64,000 bases of DNA from Echinicola rosea (GTDB taxonomy: Bacteria > Bacteroidota > Bacteroidia > Cytophagales > Cyclobacteriaceae). Positions 16,592-24,947 of this stretch are shown one piece after another. Numbering within the stretch: the stretch's first letter is position 1; each line of letters opens with the position of its first letter. Below the pieces are notes generated by a model that had not been told where the DNA came from, searched no databases, and saw nothing but the letters and a program-made list of their open reading frames with translations. The stretch spans positions 3,500,501-3,564,500 of the forward strand of contig NZ_CP040106.1 in assembly GCF_005281475.1 (NCBI RefSeq), read 5' to 3'. The position numbers and the translations under genes are program-made.

Positions 16592-19009
16592 CTAAACAGC
16601 AGCCCTTCCTCTTCCTCCTTTGAATATTTTGTTGATCATACCGGACTTATTCTTGTCATCGGAATAATATCCATAGCCATATCCACCGTAATTAAGTTCT
16701 TTGGAAGGAACATCATTGAACACGGTGTAGATGTTTCTGAAACCTTTTTTATCCTTTAGGTTATTGATATCTTCTATAAAGCTTCGATTGCTATAGTTAT
16801 GCCTGATGACACATAAGGTGACATTGACCATTTTGAGTACCGCAAGTGTCTCACTGGTGAGGCCTATAGGAGGAGTGTCAAAAATGATCACATCGTATTT
16901 TTCTTTAAGTTCCTCTATCATGGTCTCAAACTGGGCTCCTATGAGCAGCTCGGCAGGGTTAGGGGGGGTAGGGCCCGCTACCATCAAGTCCAGGTTTGGG
17001 AAAGGGGATTTTTGTATGACGGCATTGACATCATTTACCTGTTTGCTGAGGTAAGTAGATAATCCAACGGCGTTGCTGACCTTAAAGTCATTGAATAGTT
17101 TAGGTTTATGCAAGTCGCAGCCTACTAGTATGGTTTTCTTTTCGGCAATCGAATAGGCAGATGCCAGGTTCATGGACGTAAAACTCTTTCCTTCTCCTGC
17201 GATGGATGATGTGATCGCGATGGTGATCTTTTCTTCTTTCGGGACGATAAATGTCAGATTGGTACGGAGCGACCTGAACGCCTCTGCAATGGAAGACTTG
17301 TTCTTGTTAAGTACGACTAAGTTGTTTTTATTGCTGTTGTGACCCACTGACGTTAGTACAGGGTTGTTGAGTTTGGCTTCTAGTTCTTTCTTATCCTTAA
17401 TTTTTACATTGGTGAAGATCATGATGCTGATGATCAATACAGGAAGAATAAAACCTAAAGCAATGCCTATAATATAATTCGTAAGTGGTTTAAGCGGAAG
17501 TGGTATATACGAAGGTTTCGCACTTTCCATGATCTTATCTGGAGCGGTAGTAGAGACCATTGATATGGCCGCTTCAGCCCTTCTTTGCATCAGGAAGGTA
17601 TAGATATTTTCATTTAGCGTAAATGACCGCTGAATTCTCAATAGGTCTTGCTCAGTAGAGGGTAGTTTTTTAAACTCACTTTCCAGTTTATATAGCCTAT
17701 TCTGAAGACTGGAAACCAGCCTGTCTGAGTTATTGATGGTGTTTTTCAATACTTCATTAATAGACTTGTTGAGGTCTTCTATTTTTTTGCTGACTTCTTT
17801 TACGTTTGGAGCTGAGGCCGTTTGGGTGGCGAGATACTGAGAACGTTCTGACTGAAGAAGGATCAAATCCTGAATTAATTTGTTCAAGATGGGATCTTCT
17901 ATCCCTATCCCAGATGGAAGGATGATATCACTGTAGTCTTCTCGAGAAAGGTAGCTCTGTAGATTTTTATAATAATCGTTTTTGAAGGTCTCCTGATTCA
18001 ATTCAGACTCGAGCTCTGTGATTTTTTGGAAAATCGAGCTTCCTTCTGTTCCGATATTGTAAGTTTTGTTCTTGCTCCTGAACGATTGTAGTTTGTTCTC
18101 TATGGTCGATAAAGTATCCGATACGCCGTTGATTTGGTTATCTATAAAATCGACTGTCTTTCTGGCTTGGAGGTTTTTCTCTTCTAATGAATTGTCCAGA
18201 AAAGTTTCCAGCAACTTGTTGACATAGTCTGCGCCCTTTTCTGGAACGGTAGTGATCAAAGAGATATTCAGGATGGAGCTCATGGCGTCCATAGGTGCTA
18301 TGGTGAGGTTTTCTCCGGTATATTGAGCTAATAGACTTTTTCTGTTTCTAAGCGTTACTTTGATTGATCCAGGTGCTTTGGTGTCTATAGGGATCACCTT
18401 GATTCTAGCGTGAGCCGTTTCTATCCACCTGTTGAAGGGGAATGCCTTAGGGGTCGTATTAATTTCGATTGGTGTCAGTTTTCCGTCACTTGGAGTGTCC
18501 AAGGTATATTCAGGACTGATATAACTGAGCACAAAATTGTCGGCGCTTTTCCACTCGATTTTGAACTTGTTTTCAGTTAGTTGCGGATGATTCCAGTCCA
18601 CTTCTACCTTTATGGGGGAAGATTGATAAATTTCTTGGTCTTTAAAAGTTCCCTCTTCGTAGTATTCTACATCAAAATCCATCATGTCCAGTACTTCGTT
18701 GGCAAGGTTATAGGACTTTAGTTGGTGGCCGTCATTGGCCATTTTGTTTATAAGGGTATTGTTATAATCTTGAGGCATGTTCGTCAGGTTGAGGATATTG
18801 CCCCTTTGCATGTCTTCCTCAATTAGCAATTTCCCACTGACCTTATATTCTGATGGTTGTGTTTGATTGAAGAAATAGGCAGCTGCACCAAATACGACCA
18901 TTGATAATAGGATAATCGGCCAGTATCTCAAGTATTTTGAGAATAATTCCTTGAAGTCAAAAGTATCGTTGCTTCCCTCAGAATAATATTCGAATTCGTT
19001 GTTGCTCAT
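16592..19009 (-). CDS. Wzc-type chain-length determinant with fused BY-kinase domain
   Basis: An 805-residue polysaccharide co-polymerase. A Wzz domain with a first transmembrane helix near residues 33-48, a long periplasmic coiled-coil region (about 250-460), and a second helix near 510-535 precede a tyrosine-kinase domain. Walker A is SSIAGEGKS (about 601-609), Walker A' is ILVGCDLHKPK (Asp632), and Walker B is VIIFDTPP (Asp711). The C-terminal tail has a tyrosine cluster (about 778-786: YGGYGYGYY) for autophosphorylation. It controls polymer length and opens export together with Wza. The usual Arg of the D-x-R-x-P motif is His here. The gene follows wza with a 12-base gap. Confidence 0.95.
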   Translation of the reverse strand: MSNNEFEYYSEGSNDTFDFKELFSKYLRYWPIILLSMVVFGAAAYFFNQTQPSEYKVSGKLLIEEDMQRGNILNLTNMPQDYNNTLINKMANDGHQLKSYNLANEVLDMMDFDVEYYEEGTFKDQEIYQSSPIKVEVDWNHPQLTENKFKIEWKSADNFVLSYISPEYTLDTPSDGKLTPIEINTTPKAFPFNRWIETAHARIKVIPIDTKAPGSIKVTLRNRKSLLAQYTGENLTIAPMDAMSSILNISLITTVPEKGADYVNKLLETFLDNSLEEKNLQARKTVDFIDNQINGVSDTLSTIENKLQSFRSKNKTYNIGTEGSSIFQKITELESELNQETFKNDYYKNLQSYLSREDYSDIILPSGIGIEDPILNKLIQDLILLQSERSQYLATQTASAPNVKEVSKKIEDLNKSINEVLKNTINNSDRLVSSLQNRLYKLESEFKKLPSTEQDLLRIQRSFTLNENIYTFLMQRRAEAAISMVSTTAPDKIMESAKPSYIPLPLKPLTNYIIGIALGFILPVLIISIMIFTNVKIKDKKELEAKLNNPVLTSVGHNSNKNNLVVLNKNKSSIAEAFRSLRTNLTFIVPKEEKITIAITSSIAGEGKSFTSMNLASAYSIAEKKTILVGCDLHKPKLFNDFKVSNAVGLSTYLSKQVNDVNAVIQKSPFPNLDLMVAGPTPPNPAELLIGAQFETMIEELKEKYDVIIFDTPPIGLTSETLAVLKMVNVTLCVIRHNYSNRSFIEDINNLKDKKGFRNIYTVFNDVPSKELNYGGYGYGYYSDDKNKSGMINKIFKGGRGRAAV

Positions 19010-19021
19010 GGTGATGGTAAT

Positions 19022-19846
19022 TTAGTTGTTATTGGTGGCATTATAGATCAACACGCCAAGTGTAAGGGTGGTGACAAGTAACTGGAAGGTTTGGACGAAA
19101 GTAGCTCCCGTTCCTAGTTCCCTTACTTTCATTGGCTCTGCGTATATGAGGTCATTTGGGCGTAAAAAATACAAATCGGACTCCATGATTCTTTCGTCCA
19201 ATAGGTTGATTTTATATACTTTGGATCCTTCGGGATACTGTCGGATGAGGGAGACCTCATGACGATTGGCGACGGTGGTCATTTCCCCAGCATTGGCAAT
19301 GGCCTCGAAAATGGTCACCCTGTTTTGTAGAATGGTGTATTTGCCAGGATTGTTGAATTCCCCCAATGCACTGTACCTCATTCCTCCTAATCGAACACGG
19401 ACAAAGTAATCAGAGTCTGAATTGACATAATTTTTCACTTCTTCTTCTACCAATGTTTTAGCCGCTTCTATAGTAAGGCCTACGACCTTGAGATTTCCGA
19501 TGACGGGAAGTTCTATGAAGCCCTCATCATCAATCGTGTACCCCGTCATAAAATAAACGTCTCCACCATCAGCAAGTCCTCCTCGCATGGCATTGCTGTT
19601 TGATGCGGCGTCCGAATCATTGAAAAGTAAATTGAGCTCTGGGCTGGTGGTTCTGATATTTACATCAAGCACATCATTGAGTTGCAATTTGTAATCCTCG
19701 TACTTATGCACCTTCAAGTCGCCTGAAGTAGCTACCATTTTATCAGCATCCTGTTCTTGTAGATAGATCAATTTCTTGTTGGATATACAACTAAAGGATA
19801 ACAGGCTGATCAAGCAGAAAATCGTAAAGTTTCTTATTTGTTTCAT
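19022..19846 (-). CDS. Wza-type outer-membrane polysaccharide export lipoprotein
   Basis: A 274-residue protein with a lipoprotein signal peptide (lipobox LSFSC, Cys20). It then has the Poly_export domain (LQLNDVLDVNIRT at about residues 55-67, and GYTIDDEGFIELPVIGNLKVVGLT), an SLBB-like segment (VRLGGMRYSALGEFNNPGKYTI) and a hydrophobic C-terminal helix (about 250-268). It is shorter than E. coli Wza, as is common in Bacteroidota. It should form the outer-membrane channel through which the polymer leaves, docking to the Wzc protein encoded next. It is the first gene of the minus-strand EPS run. Confidence 0.93.
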   Translation of the reverse strand: MKQIRNFTIFCLISLLSFSCISNKKLIYLQEQDADKMVATSGDLKVHKYEDYKLQLNDVLDVNIRTTSPELNLLFNDSDAASNSNAMRGGLADGGDVYFMTGYTIDDEGFIELPVIGNLKVVGLTIEAAKTLVEEEVKNYVNSDSDYFVRVRLGGMRYSALGEFNNPGKYTILQNRVTIFEAIANAGEMTTVANRHEVSLIRQYPEGSKVYKINLLDERIMESDLYFLRPNDLIYAEPMKVRELGTGATFVQTFQLLVTTLTLGVLIYNATNNN

Positions 19847-19896
19847 TGCATTTTGGTTGGATAGTATCTGTAAAAGTTTTGTTCCTTAACAATGCT

Positions 19897-19928
19897 TAAA
19901 GGTAAAAAAAAAATATTCGATAAAGCAA
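19897..19928 (-). promoter_or_regulatory. Candidate promoter of the EPS run (upstream of wza)
   Basis: On the minus strand, TTG (plus-strand CAA at 19926-19928) is followed after 21 bases by TACCTTTA (plus-strand 19897-19904). This is one mismatch from the Bacteroidota -7 consensus TAnnTTTG with an acceptable spacing. The predicted transcript would start about 40 bases before the wza ATG. Confidence 0.4.
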
Positions 19929-19984
19929 TTTTAAATTAAAAAAAATGATGTTTATATACATAAAAAAGTTGAAGATTGCTTTAT
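19920..19984. repeat. 10-bp inverted repeat with a 45-nt spacer between wza and the dCMP deaminase gene
   Basis: ATAAAGCAAT (19920-19929) and ATTGCTTTAT (19975-19984) are perfect inverted copies. The left arm contains the proposed -33 TTG of the wza promoter. A small nested hairpin (TTTAT/ATAAA) lies in the spacer. This could be a two-site operator or a cruciform in the divergent control region. Confidence 0.4.
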
Positions 19985-20086
19985 GATGCATTTCAAGGTA
20001 ATTTTTTCGCATTTTGTAACATGGGTATTAATGGCCCTGAAATGGATTTAAAAGGGAATATTCCTCGGCAATTTTTAATTCTTATG

Positions 20087-20094
20087 TACTTTTG
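20087..20094 (+). promoter_or_regulatory. -7 box upstream of the dCMP deaminase gene
   Basis: TACTTTTG matches TAnnTTTG exactly and lies 25 bases before the preferred ATG at 20119. No good -33 TTTG is seen at the expected distance. A very short 5' leader is implied. Confidence 0.4.
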
Positions 20095-20118
20095 TGGAAC
20101 GGTAAATGGGAGAAAGCG

Positions 20119-20601
20119 ATGAGCAAACCTGATTTTGATGATATTTTTATGGAACTGGCCGTTAACTTGGCCAAAAGATCACACTGCATTAAGAAGCATG
20201 TCGGGGCTGTCCTGACCAAGGAGACAAGAATTATCTCTATCGGATACAATGGACCTCCTTCAGGTACGCATAATTGTGATGAGGAATTTCCCGAAAGCGG
20301 TTGTAGCAGAGATAGCAAGGGGAGCTGTTCTTTGGCCATCCATGCCGAACAAAATGCCATTCTGTATGCCGTTAAAAACAATGCTTCTGTAGAAGGGTCT
20401 ACGTTATATGTAACCTTGGCGCCCTGTCTGGCATGTGCTAGGATTATTTATAGCATGGGAGTGGCCAAGGTAGTGTATATGTATTCCTATGCCGAGTATA
20501 AAGGTTTGCCCTTTGATGAAGGCGTAGAGTTCCTAAAGAAATTCGGAGTGGAAGTGGAGCGTTACGATAAGGAGATTGTTTACGAAGATCATCTTATTTA
20601 A
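20119..20601 (+). CDS. dCMP deaminase (cytidine/deoxycytidylate deaminase family, ComEB-like)
   Basis: A 160-residue zinc deaminase; the ATG at 20119 follows GGGAGAAAG, a good ribosome-binding site, and is preferred over the upstream TTG at 20092. The zinc and proton-relay motifs are HAEQNA (His75, Glu77) and APCLACA (Cys103, Cys106). The insert with additional His and Cys (HNCDEEFPESGCS, about 51-63) is typical of dCMP deaminases with a second zinc. The enzyme converts dCMP to dUMP and so feeds thymidylate synthesis. Its 3' end overlaps the convergent murB gene by 4 bases. It is divergent from the EPS run and not functionally linked to it. Confidence 0.93.
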   Translation: MSKPDFDDIFMELAVNLAKRSHCIKKHVGAVLTKETRIISIGYNGPPSGTHNCDEEFPESGCSRDSKGSCSLAIHAEQNAILYAVKNNASVEGSTLYVTLAPCLACARIIYSMGVAKVVYMYSYAEYKGLPFDEGVEFLKKFGVEVERYDKEIVYEDHLI

Positions 20602-21617
20602 ATAAAGTTGACTTCCGGGTGGAGGTCAATATCAAATCGCTCTTTTATGTCCCGTTGGATTTTGTTTGCCAGGGCCTTGATCGCTGCGCCGTCACCATCA
20701 CCATAATTTACCAGGACAAGAGGTTGCTTTTTATGGACACCCACATTGCCAAACGTTTTGCCTTTCCATCCTGCATTTTCGAGCAGCCAAGCAGCAGGGA
20801 TTTTTATGCCCTTTTCCTGTGGATAGAAGGGGATCTCCGGATAAAGTTGCTTCAGTTGTTCAAATTGTGATTCCGAAATCACGGGGTTTTTGAAGAAACT
20901 GCCGGCATTGCCCAGTTTTTGAGGATCTGGAAGCTTTTCTTGTCTGATTTTGATGACGGCATCGCTGATATCCCTTAGTGTATAGGCATTTTCTTTCCGG
21001 CCCATCTCATCTAAAGTGGATTGGATGGCACCGTAACTTATATTGAACGTCGGTTCTTTGGAGAGCTTATAGGTTACATGAGTGATAATGTACTGGTCAC
21101 GGGCCACGTTTTTGAAAATACTCTCGCGGTATCCAAACTTACATGCTTCCTTTCCGATGGTTTCGGTTTCCAAACTGGTCCTGTTGATAGCTTCCAAGTG
21201 GTCAAAGACTTCTTGGATTTCTGCCCCATACGCACCGATGTTTTGCATCGGAGATGCCCCCACGGTGCCCGGGATAAGAGAAAGGTTCTCAATTCCAGCC
21301 CAATGCTGGTCGATCGCATGGAGGACAAAATCATGCCATACCTCACCAGCACCGACTTTCACCCAGACGTGTGTGTCATTTTCTCTAAAGACTTCGATTC
21401 CTTTGATATTGATTTTTATCACCAGCGCAAATATATCTTTCGTCAATAGGACATTGCTGCCTCCTCCAAGAATAAGCACGGGAAGGCTTTGGTCTCGGGC
21501 CACCTTTAGCGCTTCTATTATGTCTTCTATTGAATGTGCCTCTACAAAAAACCTGGCATTTTTGTCAATTTGAAAAGTGTTGTATGGTTTTAAAGAAATG
21601 TTTTCTTGTATATTCAT
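20598..21617 (-). CDS. murB: UDP-N-acetylenolpyruvoylglucosamine reductase (MurB)
   Basis: A 339-residue flavoenzyme, the length of E. coli-type (type I) MurB. FAD-binding segments LILGGGSNVLL (about residues 48-58) and PGTVGASPMQNIGAYGAEI (about 119-137) are present. The catalytic set is also visible: Arg in GYRES, the proton-donating Ser in NAGSFFKNP, and Glu in the C-terminal HPEVNF. It reduces UDP-GlcNAc-enolpyruvate to UDP-MurNAc with NADPH in the cytoplasm, the second committed step of peptidoglycan synthesis. It stands apart from other mur genes and converges on the dCMP deaminase gene. Start ATG at 21617 gives a normal N-terminus. Confidence 0.96.
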   Translation of the reverse strand: MNIQENISLKPYNTFQIDKNARFFVEAHSIEDIIEALKVARDQSLPVLILGGGSNVLLTKDIFALVIKINIKGIEVFRENDTHVWVKVGAGEVWHDFVLHAIDQHWAGIENLSLIPGTVGASPMQNIGAYGAEIQEVFDHLEAINRTSLETETIGKEACKFGYRESIFKNVARDQYIITHVTYKLSKEPTFNISYGAIQSTLDEMGRKENAYTLRDISDAVIKIRQEKLPDPQKLGNAGSFFKNPVISESQFEQLKQLYPEIPFYPQEKGIKIPAAWLLENAGWKGKTFGNVGVHKKQPLVLVNYGDGDGAAIKALANKIQRDIKERFDIDLHPEVNFI

Positions 21618-21696
21618 GAATGATATTTGCTTGGTCTATTGGGACTGGTCACTCGCTAATGGTGTAACGAACTTAGTTATATATTGATATGGTACA

Positions 21697-21710
21697 GCAA
21701 AAGCTTTTGC
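21697..21710. promoter_or_regulatory. 14-bp perfect palindrome between murB and the zinc hydrolase gene
   Basis: GCAAAAGCTTTTGC is self-complementary over its full length. It lies in the 152-base divergent spacer, 60 bases before the hydrolase ATG. It has the form of a homodimer operator; no regulator is identified. Confidence 0.35.
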
Positions 21711-21769
21711 GAAATAAATAAGATTTTAAAAATAAAGAAACGAGATTCCAAACAAAGATTATAGTTAGC

Positions 21770-22708
21770 ATGAAAGAAATGATTATTAATGGCATTCGAA
21801 TCAGACCGGGACAGTCGATCAACATTGAGATTGCCATTGCCAGATTGCCTACTCATACCTTGATTGATTTGCCGGTGTTTATCCGAAGGGCAAAAGAAGA
21901 TGGTCCAGTAGTGCTGATCAGTGGAGGGGTGCATGGGGATGAAATCAACGGAATCGTAGCGGTAAAGCGCATGCTCGAAGAAGAACTGCTTCAACCGGTG
22001 CGGGGTACGATCATTTATATTCCCCTTGTGAATGTATATGGCTTTTTAAGCAATAGCCGGACATTTCCGGACGGCAGGGACCTGAACAGGAGTTTTCCTG
22101 GGAATAACAAGGGATCGCTGGCATCCCAGATTGCTTATATCCTCACCAATGAAATTATTCCGGTCATTGACTATGGTGTTGATATTCACACCGGTGGAAG
22201 GATGCTGGGGAATTATCCTCAAATCCGAGTGGATTTTAAAGATAAAATAGGGATGGAAATGGCCAAGGCATTTGGTGCGCGGTTTGTGTTGAATTCTTCC
22301 CATATCGACAAATCCTTCAGAAAGGAGGCCTTTAAGCGAAAGAAGCACATTTTGGTCTATGAAGGCGGAGAGTCCATGAGGTTGGACGAGTTTTCGATTG
22401 ACGAAGCTATCAGGGGCACCAAAAGAATGTTGAGTTACTTGGGGGTGATCGATGAGGATATTCCTATTGACGAACCGATTATCATTAAGGAGAGCTCTTG
22501 GACCAGGGCAAAGATTTCCGGTATTTTCACACCTGTCGTACAGATAGGTGATGAGGTAAAGAAGCGGCAAGTTTTGGCTCGTATTTCTGATCCTTATGGC
22601 CAAGTGAAAGTTCCTGTAAAGAGTAGTTCCAATGGTTTTGTGGTTGGCCTAAATAATTCACCAGTAGTAAATGCCGGTGATGCACTGTTCCACATAGGAA
22701 AAGGTTGA
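21770..22708 (+). CDS. Succinylglutamate desuccinylase/aspartoacylase family zinc hydrolase (M14-like)
   Basis: A 312-residue protein of the AstE/AspA family. Zinc-site motifs are GGVHGDEING (His and Glu, about residues 47-55) and VDIHTGG (second His, about 140). The substrate-binding arginine region is GRDLNRSFPG (about 103-112). The final 80 residues form a small beta-rich domain (GIFTPVVQIGDEVKKRQVLA) resembling a biotinyl/lipoyl barrel, as in family members of this length. The reaction is hydrolysis of an N-acyl amino acid or similar amide. Homologues often sit near rimK; here the neighbour downstream is egtB, 63 bases away. Substrate unknown; a link to ergothioneine metabolism is only a guess. 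Confidence 0.87.
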   Translation: MKEMIINGIRIRPGQSINIEIAIARLPTHTLIDLPVFIRRAKEDGPVVLISGGVHGDEINGIVAVKRMLEEELLQPVRGTIIYIPLVNVYGFLSNSRTFPDGRDLNRSFPGNNKGSLASQIAYILTNEIIPVIDYGVDIHTGGRMLGNYPQIRVDFKDKIGMEMAKAFGARFVLNSSHIDKSFRKEAFKRKKHILVYEGGESMRLDEFSIDEAIRGTKRMLSYLGVIDEDIPIDEPIIIKESSWTRAKISGIFTPVVQIGDEVKKRQVLARISDPYGQVKVPVKSSSNGFVVGLNNSPVVNAGDALFHIGKG

Positions 22709-22771
22709 TGTGGAGATAATTACGTAAATTACTTTAAAAATATTAGGTACCATTTTTGTGACCCATAATTG

Positions 22772-23914
22772 ATGACTTTTAAAGACTATATTCAGATTCG
22801 AGAAAGAAGTGAGCAGCTATGTTCCCATCTTGAAACAGAGGATTTTGTGATCCAGGCTGCCGAGCATGTAAGTCCCGTAAAATGGCACCTTGCGCACACC
22901 AGTTGGTTTTTTGAAACATTCGTGCTCAAACCCTATCTTATGGATTATAAGGAATTTCATCCTGATTTCAGTTACTTCTTTAACAGTTATTATAATGCCG
23001 TCGGAGCCAGGACCGTCAGAAACCAACGCGGACTAATGACACGGCCTACTACCGAAGAGGTATTTGATTATCGCGGGTTTATTGATGAACAGATGAAATT
23101 GATCATTGAGGGGGGTATGACAGCTGAAGTGGAAGATACTATTCGGCTTGGCCTCAATCATGAACAGCAGCACCAAGAACTTTTGGTGACCGATCTGAAA
23201 TACAATCTATGGCTAAATCCATTGCTACCCGCCGTGCTGAACATCAAGGAGTATCCCAAACAGGAGGGAAGTGGCTGGATTAACATACGGGAGGACATCT
23301 ATGAAATCGGCCATGTAGGGGAAGGGTTTTGCTATGACAATGAGTGTTCACGGCACAAGGTGTATCTCGAAGATGTTCAAATTGCTTCAAAGCTTGTGTC
23401 CAATAGGGAATACCTGGAGTTTGTACATGCAGGAGGGTATGAAAATCCAGAATATTGGCATTCTGACGGATGGGCATGGGTACAGCAGGAGGGAATCGGC
23501 ACTCCGTTATATTGGATGCTGGAGAATGGAGCTGCGTATTATTATACTTTGGATGGGAAAAAGGAGATGGACTTGGATGCTCCTTTGGCACATGTGTCCT
23601 TTTATGAGGCGGCAGCCTATGCAGAATGGGCCGGATGTCGATTGCCTACAGAAGCAGAGTGGGAGATAGGCAGCAAAAGATTTTCATGGGGAGAACGATG
23701 GGAATGGACCAATTCAGCTTATCTCCCTTATCCTCGCTACCAAAAAGCGCCCGGTGCCATAGGTGAGTATAACGGCAAGTTTATGGTCAATCAGATGGTG
23801 CTTCGTGGAGCTTCGGTCGCCACTTCACCGGGCCATTCGAGAAGTACGTACCGCAATTTTTTCCATCCACAATATCAATGGCAGTTTTCGGGAATAAGAC
23901 TTTGTAAGAAATAA
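22772..23914 (+). CDS. egtB: Ergothioneine biosynthesis sulfoxide synthase EgtB
   Basis: A 380-residue protein; the ATG at 22772 is used rather than the preceding TTG. It has an N-terminal DinB-like domain with the iron-binding His residues (WHLAHTSWFFE at about 35-45 and NHEQQHQELL at about 128-137). A C-terminal formylglycine-generating-enzyme-like domain follows (WAGCRLPTEAEWE, RWEWTNSAYLPYP, and a closing FSGIRLCKK). EgtB oxidatively couples hercynine with cysteine or gamma-glutamylcysteine to make the sulfoxide. It is followed by egtD with a 12-base gap, which fixes the assignment to ergothioneine. The FGE part is compact, as in the shorter EgtB types. No egtA, egtC or egtE is in the window. 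Confidence 0.92.
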   Translation: MTFKDYIQIRERSEQLCSHLETEDFVIQAAEHVSPVKWHLAHTSWFFETFVLKPYLMDYKEFHPDFSYFFNSYYNAVGARTVRNQRGLMTRPTTEEVFDYRGFIDEQMKLIIEGGMTAEVEDTIRLGLNHEQQHQELLVTDLKYNLWLNPLLPAVLNIKEYPKQEGSGWINIREDIYEIGHVGEGFCYDNECSRHKVYLEDVQIASKLVSNREYLEFVHAGGYENPEYWHSDGWAWVQQEGIGTPLYWMLENGAAYYYTLDGKKEMDLDAPLAHVSFYEAAAYAEWAGCRLPTEAEWEIGSKRFSWGERWEWTNSAYLPYPRYQKAPGAIGEYNGKFMVNQMVLRGASVATSPGHSRSTYRNFFHPQYQWQFSGIRLCKK

Positions 23915-23926
23915 ATCCAACTTTCT

Positions 23927-24886
23927 ATGGAATATACCCTTAAAACAGAAACCGAGTTTGCCAAGGATGTCCTGGCAGGGCTCAGCGCTCCACAAAAATA
24001 CCTTTCTTCAAAATACTTTTATGACCAACGTGGGGACAAGCTATTTCAACAAATAATGCGTCTTCCGGAATATTATCTTACCAAGAAAGAATTCGCCATT
24101 CTGGACAGGTATAAAGCAGCTATTCTGGCCCCATCAATATCATCTCGTTTTAACCTCGTGGAAATGGGCGCGGGTGATGGGCTTAAAACAAAAATATTGA
24201 TCAATCATTTGCAGCAGGAGGGTGCGGATTTTACTTATTTTCCAATTGATATCTCAAGTACGGTACTCGATGAGCTCAAAGCAGACCTTCAGCAGTCTTT
24301 TACATCTTTGGATGTGGAACCTATTGTAGGTACCTATAAACGTGCACTGGAGCAAAGGAAATGGGAAAACGATCACCCTACCCTCTTACTTTTTTTGGGA
24401 GGCAATATCGGAAATTTTCATTATGAGCAAGCGGTCGGTATGCTCCGTAATGTTGCCGAGTCGCTTAAATCAGGAGATCATCTGTTGATTGGTTTTGATC
24501 TGAAAAAGGATCCAGACATCATCTTGCGTGCTTATAATGATGCGGAGGGTGTGACGAGAGATTTTAATCTCAATATTCTTGCCCGGATCAATAAAGAGCT
24601 CGGAGGAGATTTTGACCTGACAAAATTCAAGCACTGGCCGATGTACGATCCGGTCACTGGAGAATGCCGAAGCTATCTGGTGAGCACACAAAGCCAAAAG
24701 ATATGCGTTAAAGGCTTGGAGAGGGATTTTTATTTTGAAAAGGCAGAGCCTATCCATACCGAAGTATCAAAAAAATACAGCCACCATGAATTGGAGAAAT
24801 TGGCAGCAAAAAGTGGCTTCTTGGTGGTCCAAGATTTTGAGGATCAAGATCATTATTTTACCAATAGCCTTTGGCAGAAGCAATAG
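23927..24886 (+). CDS. egtD: L-histidine N-alpha-methyltransferase EgtD
   Basis: A 319-residue SAM-dependent methyltransferase that trimethylates histidine to hercynine, the substrate of EgtB. Typical family sequence is seen: LSAPQKYLSSKYFYDQRG at about residues 19-36, LPEYYLTKKEFAIL at about 46-59, the SAM-binding VEMGAGDGLKTKIL (about 78-91), YFPIDIS, and LLFLGGNIGNFH (about 153-164). It is cytoplasmic and forms a two-gene operon with egtB. The product of both would be a redox-protective thiol precursor; a C-S lyase acting on the sulfoxide must be encoded elsewhere. The stop codon lies within a hairpin (24876-24900). Confidence 0.95.
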   Translation: MEYTLKTETEFAKDVLAGLSAPQKYLSSKYFYDQRGDKLFQQIMRLPEYYLTKKEFAILDRYKAAILAPSISSRFNLVEMGAGDGLKTKILINHLQQEGADFTYFPIDISSTVLDELKADLQQSFTSLDVEPIVGTYKRALEQRKWENDHPTLLLFLGGNIGNFHYEQAVGMLRNVAESLKSGDHLLIGFDLKKDPDIILRAYNDAEGVTRDFNLNILARINKELGGDFDLTKFKHWPMYDPVTGECRSYLVSTQSQKICVKGLERDFYFEKAEPIHTEVSKKYSHHELEKLAAKSGFLVVQDFEDQDHYFTNSLWQKQ

Positions 24887-24900
24887 GGGATATTGCTTCT
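24876..24900 (+). terminator. Hairpin over the egtD stop codon
   Basis: AGAAGCAAT (24876-24884) and ATTGCTTCT (24892-24900) form a 9-bp perfect stem with a 7-base loop. The T-run that follows is poor (TGTATT), so termination would be weak. The right arm contains the TTG proposed for the truA promoter. Confidence 0.4.
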
Positions 24901-24923
24901 TGTATTCATGATGGTTACCTTCG
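24893..24923 (+). promoter_or_regulatory. Candidate truA promoter
   Basis: TTG (24893-24895), a 20-base spacer, and TACCTTCG (24916-24923), one mismatch from TAnnTTTG. It lies 24 bases before the truA ATG. Confidence 0.4.
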
Positions 24924-24947
24924 CGATTCGTTAAAAAGAAACCTCTC

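Noticed and set aside
21082..21573. A 163-codon + strand frame opposite murB
   Set aside because: MurB has a complete catalytic set on the minus strand; the opposite frame is low-complexity and unrelated to any family.
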